From Actinomycetes bacterium (GTDB lineage Bacteria; Actinomycetota; Actinomycetes; Propionibacteriales; Nocardioidaceae), in contig JAKPAQ010000496.1 of NCBI GenBank assembly GCA_029779385.1, forward strand, positions 1 through 6,441: a stretch of 6,441 nt of DNA, read 5' to 3'. The position numbers were made by a program, and so were the translations under genes. The notes under the pieces are model-generated. The model was not told where the DNA came from. It did no database searches and worked only from the letters and a program-made list of their open reading frames with translations. Below, in pieces: positions 5,748 to 6,441 of the stretch (position 1 is the first letter of the stretch; every line of letters starts with the position of its first letter).

Positions 5748-5849
5748 GTGGGTTCAGTCATCAAGAAGCGTCGCAAGCGGATGTCTAAGAAGAAGCACCG
5801 CAAGATGCTAAAGCGCACTCGTGTGCAGCGTCGCCGTCTGGGCAAGTGA
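5748..5849 (+). CDS. Small ribosomal subunit protein bS22 (AURKAIP1/COX24 domain)
   Basis: This 33-residue protein has 18 lysines or arginines, with the run [20 protein letters not shown] covering the AURKAIP1/COX24 motif. The family was seen in mycobacterial 30S subunits as bS22, where it binds rRNA near the decoding side; the bacterial protein is usually 32-34 residues. GTG 5748 is the start: GAGG at 5738-5741 stands 6 bases upstream, and the invariant [12 protein letters not shown] begins there. An in-frame ATG at 5667 would add 27 unconserved residues, cover the promoter, and start just after the terminator, so I reject it. The next gene starts 3 bases after the stop, so the two are likely co-translated, as in other Actinomycetota. 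The product is easily missed by length filters. Confidence 0.93.
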   Translation: MGSVIKKRRKRMSKKKHRKMLKRTRVQRRRLGK

Positions 5850-5852
5850 CAG

Positions 5853-6441
5853 ATGAGCGAGGTCGTCCTTGTTACGGGCGCGGCCACGCCTGGCGTGGCA
5901 CTTGCTGCCCGCCGCCTCGCTGAAACCGCCGGAGTACGAGTTGTCGCGGTAGACACGACTCTCCCGGAGGATGATCTCGGGCCAGCCAAGTTCGTGCGTG
6001 CCGACATTCGTACACCTGTTATCTCGAAGGTCTTGGCCGTCGAAGGCGTCAACACCGTCCTGCACATGGATTTGGCGCCGATGCGCCCGCGTGGCACTGG
6101 AAGTGCCACCAAAGAAATCAATGTCATCGGAACGATGCAGGTACTAGGGGCTTGTCAGCGCTCCGACACCGTTAGTCGTGTTGTGATGATGTCGAGTTCG
6201 GCGGTCTATGGGACGTCTCCGCGTGACCCGGCCGTATTCAAGGAGTCGGCGACGGCTCGCGGCGGGACCAAATCTGGCTTCGCGAAAGACGTAGTAGAGG
6301 TCGAGGCGTACGCGCGCGGCTTTGCCCGACGACGACCAGATATTTGTGTGACGACTTTGCGGATGGCTCAGTGCGTCTCGCCGCATTTCTCAAGCCCGCT
6401 GGGACTGTATTTTTCGAATCCAGTTTTGCCGGTGCCGATGG
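5853..6441 (+). CDS. NAD-dependent epimerase/dehydratase-like extended SDR (3' end outside window)
   Basis: This is the first 196 residues of an extended short-chain dehydrogenase-like protein with an N-terminal Rossmann fold. It is the counterpart of the galE2-type gene (Rv0501) that follows bS22 in mycobacteria. Visible parts are VVLVTGAATPG (4-14, glycine motif), Asp34 at the end of strand 2 (VVAVD, NAD ribose contact), ADIR (50-53), NVIGT (90-94), SSSAVYG (114-120), and TLRMAQCVSP (168-177). Two things are unusual. The glycine motif is compressed, and no YxxxK catalytic pair is found where expected; the segment reads GTKSGFAKDVVEVE (138-151), with Ser141 four residues before Lys145. The protein may therefore bind NAD and a sugar nucleotide without normal epimerase chemistry. 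It starts 3 bases after bS22 with no good ribosome site, which suggests translational coupling. The substrate is unknown and the C-terminal half is beyond the window. Confidence 0.85.
   Translation, partial: MSEVVLVTGAATPGVALAARRLAETAGVRVVAVDTTLPEDDLGPAKFVRADIRTPVISKVLAVEGVNTVLHMDLAPMRPRGTGSATKEINVIGTMQVLGACQRSDTVSRVVMMSSSAVYGTSPRDPAVFKESATARGGTKSGFAKDVVEVEAYARGFARRRPDICVTTLRMAQCVSPHFSSPLGLYFSNPVLPVPM

Overview
The window looks like ordinary chromosomal, housekeeping DNA from a fairly GC-rich member of the Actinomycetota. I place it there because the gene order matches a locus known from mycobacteria and streptomycetes: a Ppx/GppA phosphatase, a sugar-phosphate-isomerase-like TIM barrel, proC, a small excisionase-type HTH protein, the tiny ribosomal protein bS22 (AURKAIP1/COX24 type), and a galE2-like NAD-dependent epimerase. 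In M. tuberculosis this corresponds roughly to Rv0496-Rv0501. The TAnnnT -10 elements and probable leaderless starts also fit this phylum. I cannot place the organism below phylum from this sequence.

Layout, left to right. (1) Bases 1-870: the Ppx/GppA phosphatase, missing its N-terminus at the window edge. (2) 902-1690: the TIM-barrel isomerase, probably co-transcribed with ppx. (3) 1687-2631, minus strand: a ten-helix-type SBF/YfeH transporter, whose stop codon overlaps the stop of the isomerase gene. (4) 2704-3261: a LOG-family nucleotide phosphoribohydrolase, divergent from the transporter. (5) 3319-4101: proC, preceded by a good leaderless promoter. (6) 4106-5281: an AcuC-type zinc deacetylase with every catalytic residue present, 4 bases after proC. 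(7) 5282-5429: an intergenic control region with an AT-rich upstream tract, a -35/-10 pair and a strong stem-loop at the predicted 5' end of the mRNA. (8) 5430-5627: the HTH protein, followed by an intrinsic-type terminator at 5632-5659. (9) 5748-5849: bS22, with its own promoter, then an epimerase-like protein starting 3 bases later at 5853 and running off the right edge.

The genes do not form a single pathway. proC makes proline, Ppx handles polyphosphate or (p)ppGpp, LOG cleaves nucleoside monophosphates, AcuC removes acyl groups from proteins or small molecules, and bS22 belongs to the 30S subunit. The transporter and LOG gene sit between the isomerase and proC, which is not the mycobacterial arrangement, and acuC sits between proC and the HTH gene.

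I did not find a novel defence system, mobile element, CRISPR array, tRNA or rRNA. The points most worth a second look are in expression control. TAnnnT -10 elements recur 6-7 bases before start codons, suggesting several leaderless mRNAs. There is also a 17-pair stem-loop at the start of the HTH transcript. In addition, the epimerase-like protein seems to lack the canonical YxxxK catalytic pair and has a shortened glycine motif.
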